A stretch of DNA of 6,996 nt from Granulicella sp. UBA5172 (lineage in GTDB: Bacteria; Acidobacteriota; Terriglobia; Terriglobales; Acidobacteriaceae). Made by a program: the position numbers and the translations under genes. The notes under the pieces were generated by a model, which did not search any database, was not told the origin of the DNA, and saw nothing but the letters and a program-made list of their open reading frames with translations. Location: assembly GCA_002413385.1 (NCBI GenBank), contig DHWW01000142.1, positions 13,115 to 20,110 on the forward strand. Reading direction: 5' to 3'. Positions 6,109 through 6,996 of the stretch are shown piece after piece; the first letter of the stretch is position 1, and each line of letters begins with the position of its first letter.

Positions 6109-6996
6109 CTAGATCTTTTGCACCCGGTGGATGGCGCGGACGCCTGGAACCTTGCGAAGATTTTGGGTGAGGCGGGTGAGGTGGCGGAGGTCGAGGGTCT
6201 CGATGACGAAGTCGACGTTGACGGCGTCGTCATCGGCAGGGCGGGTCTCCACGGATTTGATGTTGGTGCCGTCCTCGGAGATAATGGCGGCGAATTCTTT
6301 GAGCAGGCCCGCGCGGTCGTCGACGATGATGACGAGCTTGACCGGATAGGTGGTTGGCTTCGGTGAGTTAGGCGAGGTGGCGCCGGCGGCTTCGGCCCAC
6401 TCGACTTCGATGCGGCGGTCTGCTTCGTAGAGAAGATTTTGTACGTTGGGACAGCTGCGTGCGTGGACTGCGACGCCCTTGCCGCGGGTGACGTAGCCGA
6501 TGATCTCTTCGCCGCGAATCGGGTTGCAACATCGTGCGCGATAGACGAGGAGGTCGTCCTGGCCTTCGACCTGAAGCGAGTCCGAACCTTTGCCGAAGAA
6601 GACCCGCTTGACCGACTCCGACATGTGCGAGAGAGTATTGCCGATCGAGCCGGGCTCGTCCGGCGCGGATTCGGCGGGCATGGTGCTGCCGGGCTCTAGC
6701 TTATTCAATATCTGGCGGGCGGAATATTTGCCGAAGCCGATGCCGGCGAGGAGGTCTTGTTCGGCGCCGAGGCCGTATTCGTTGGCGATGCGGTCGTAGT
6801 CAGCGGTCTTGAATTTGTCGAGCGAGAGCTTGTATCGGCGCGCTTCGCGCTGCAGGAGTTTGCTGCCAATTTCAATAGCGCGGGCGCGCTGATTCTCGTT
6901 GAGCCAGTGCTTGATTTTGTTGCGCGCGCGGGAGCTTTTAGTGAAGCTGAGCCAGTCGCGCGAGGGTGCGTGACCGGCCTGGCTGGTGATCTCGAC
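6109..6996 (-). CDS. relA: RelA/SpoT-type bifunctional (p)ppGpp synthetase/hydrolase, C-terminal part (5' end off the window)
   Basis: The frame stays open to the right edge, giving 295 C-terminal residues of a protein usually ~730-800 long. The fragment begins at the end of the TGS domain (VEITSQAGHAPSRDWLSFTKSSRARNKIKHWL), continues through the helical region (LGAEQDLLAGIGFGKYSARQILNKL) and a Pro/Ser-rich linker. The zinc-finger/RIS domain follows (YRARCCNPIRGEEIIGYVTRGKGVAVHARSCPN; C156, C157, H178, C182 counted from the first residue here). It ends in an ACT domain (~218-295, VKLVIIVDDRAGLLKEFAAIISEDGTNI). These C-terminal domains sense the ribosome and amino-acid state and control the absent N-terminal catalytic domains. 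Acidobacteria usually carry one bifunctional Rel, but whether this copy is RelA-, SpoT- or Rel-like cannot be told without the catalytic part. A TTG at 6706-6708 is internal, not the start. It converges on kbl with a 6-nt gap and no visible terminator. Confidence 0.93.
   Translation of the reverse strand, partial: VEITSQAGHAPSRDWLSFTKSSRARNKIKHWLNENQRARAIEIGSKLLQREARRYKLSLDKFKTADYDRIANEYGLGAEQDLLAGIGFGKYSARQILNKLEPGSTMPAESAPDEPGSIGNTLSHMSESVKRVFFGKGSDSLQVEGQDDLLVYRARCCNPIRGEEIIGYVTRGKGVAVHARSCPNVQNLLYEADRRIEVEWAEAAGATSPNSPKPTTYPVKLVIIVDDRAGLLKEFAAIISEDGTNIKSVETRPADDDAVNVDFVIETLDLRHLTRLTQNLRKVPGVRAIHRVQKI

Noticed and set aside
6109..6708. Separate short gene starting at the TTG at 6706-6708
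   Set aside because: The same frame continues without a stop to base 6996 and encodes standard Rel/SpoT sequence, so the TTG is internal to a truncated larger gene.
1..6996. Mobile element, CRISPR, tRNA/rRNA, toxin-antitoxin or defence system
   Set aside because: No transposase or integrase motifs, direct-repeat arrays, tRNA-like cloverleafs or small toxin-antitoxin pairs were seen on either strand; all long frames are accounted for by the annotated genes.

Overview
The window reads as a short, GC-rich contig from a draft genome or metagenome assembly. It most likely comes from the phylum Acidobacteriota (class Terriglobia). The best lineage clue is a secreted von Willebrand factor A protein of the type expanded in Acidobacteria ('VWFA-related'). 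The housekeeping proteins (MiaA, Hsp15-like, Tdh, Kbl, Rel) fit that placement but do not prove it. Both ends cut through genes. The first ~23 bases are not biological: they match the start of an Illumina Nextera (Tn5) Read 2 adapter joined to the miaA P-loop codons.

Layout from left to right. (1) Adapter remnant, then 5'-truncated miaA (+), overlapping by 4 nt an hslR-like S4-domain RNA-binding protein (+); the two form a translation/tRNA-modification operon. (2) A convergent secreted VWA protein (-), whose stop lies 8 nt beyond the hslR stop. (3) A 170-bp divergent intergenic region, then threonine 3-dehydrogenase tdh (+). (4) A 20-bp perfect-stem hairpin between tdh and a convergent glycine-zipper lipoprotein gene (-), probably a shared bidirectional terminator. 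(5) A 130-bp divergent region with a 13-bp palindrome, then kbl, 2-amino-3-ketobutyrate CoA ligase (+). (6) The C-terminal part of a long RelA/SpoT-type (p)ppGpp synthetase/hydrolase (-), convergent with kbl at 6 nt and running off the right edge.

Functionally, Tdh and Kbl make the two-step threonine catabolic route: L-threonine to 2-amino-3-oxobutyrate, then to glycine plus acetyl-CoA. They are usually adjacent on one strand. Here an opposite-strand envelope lipoprotein gene separates them, so each probably has its own promoter. The other genes are core functions: tRNA A37 prenylation, ribosome rescue, stringent response, and two cell-envelope or secreted proteins of unknown role.

I saw no RNA genes, CRISPR arrays, insertion sequences, phage genes or defence genes. 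No clearly novel system is evident. The points most worth a second look are the adapter artefact, the split tdh/kbl pair, the unusual lipoprotein, the degenerate metal site in the VWA protein, and the apparent lack of a Shine-Dalgarno sequence in front of kbl.
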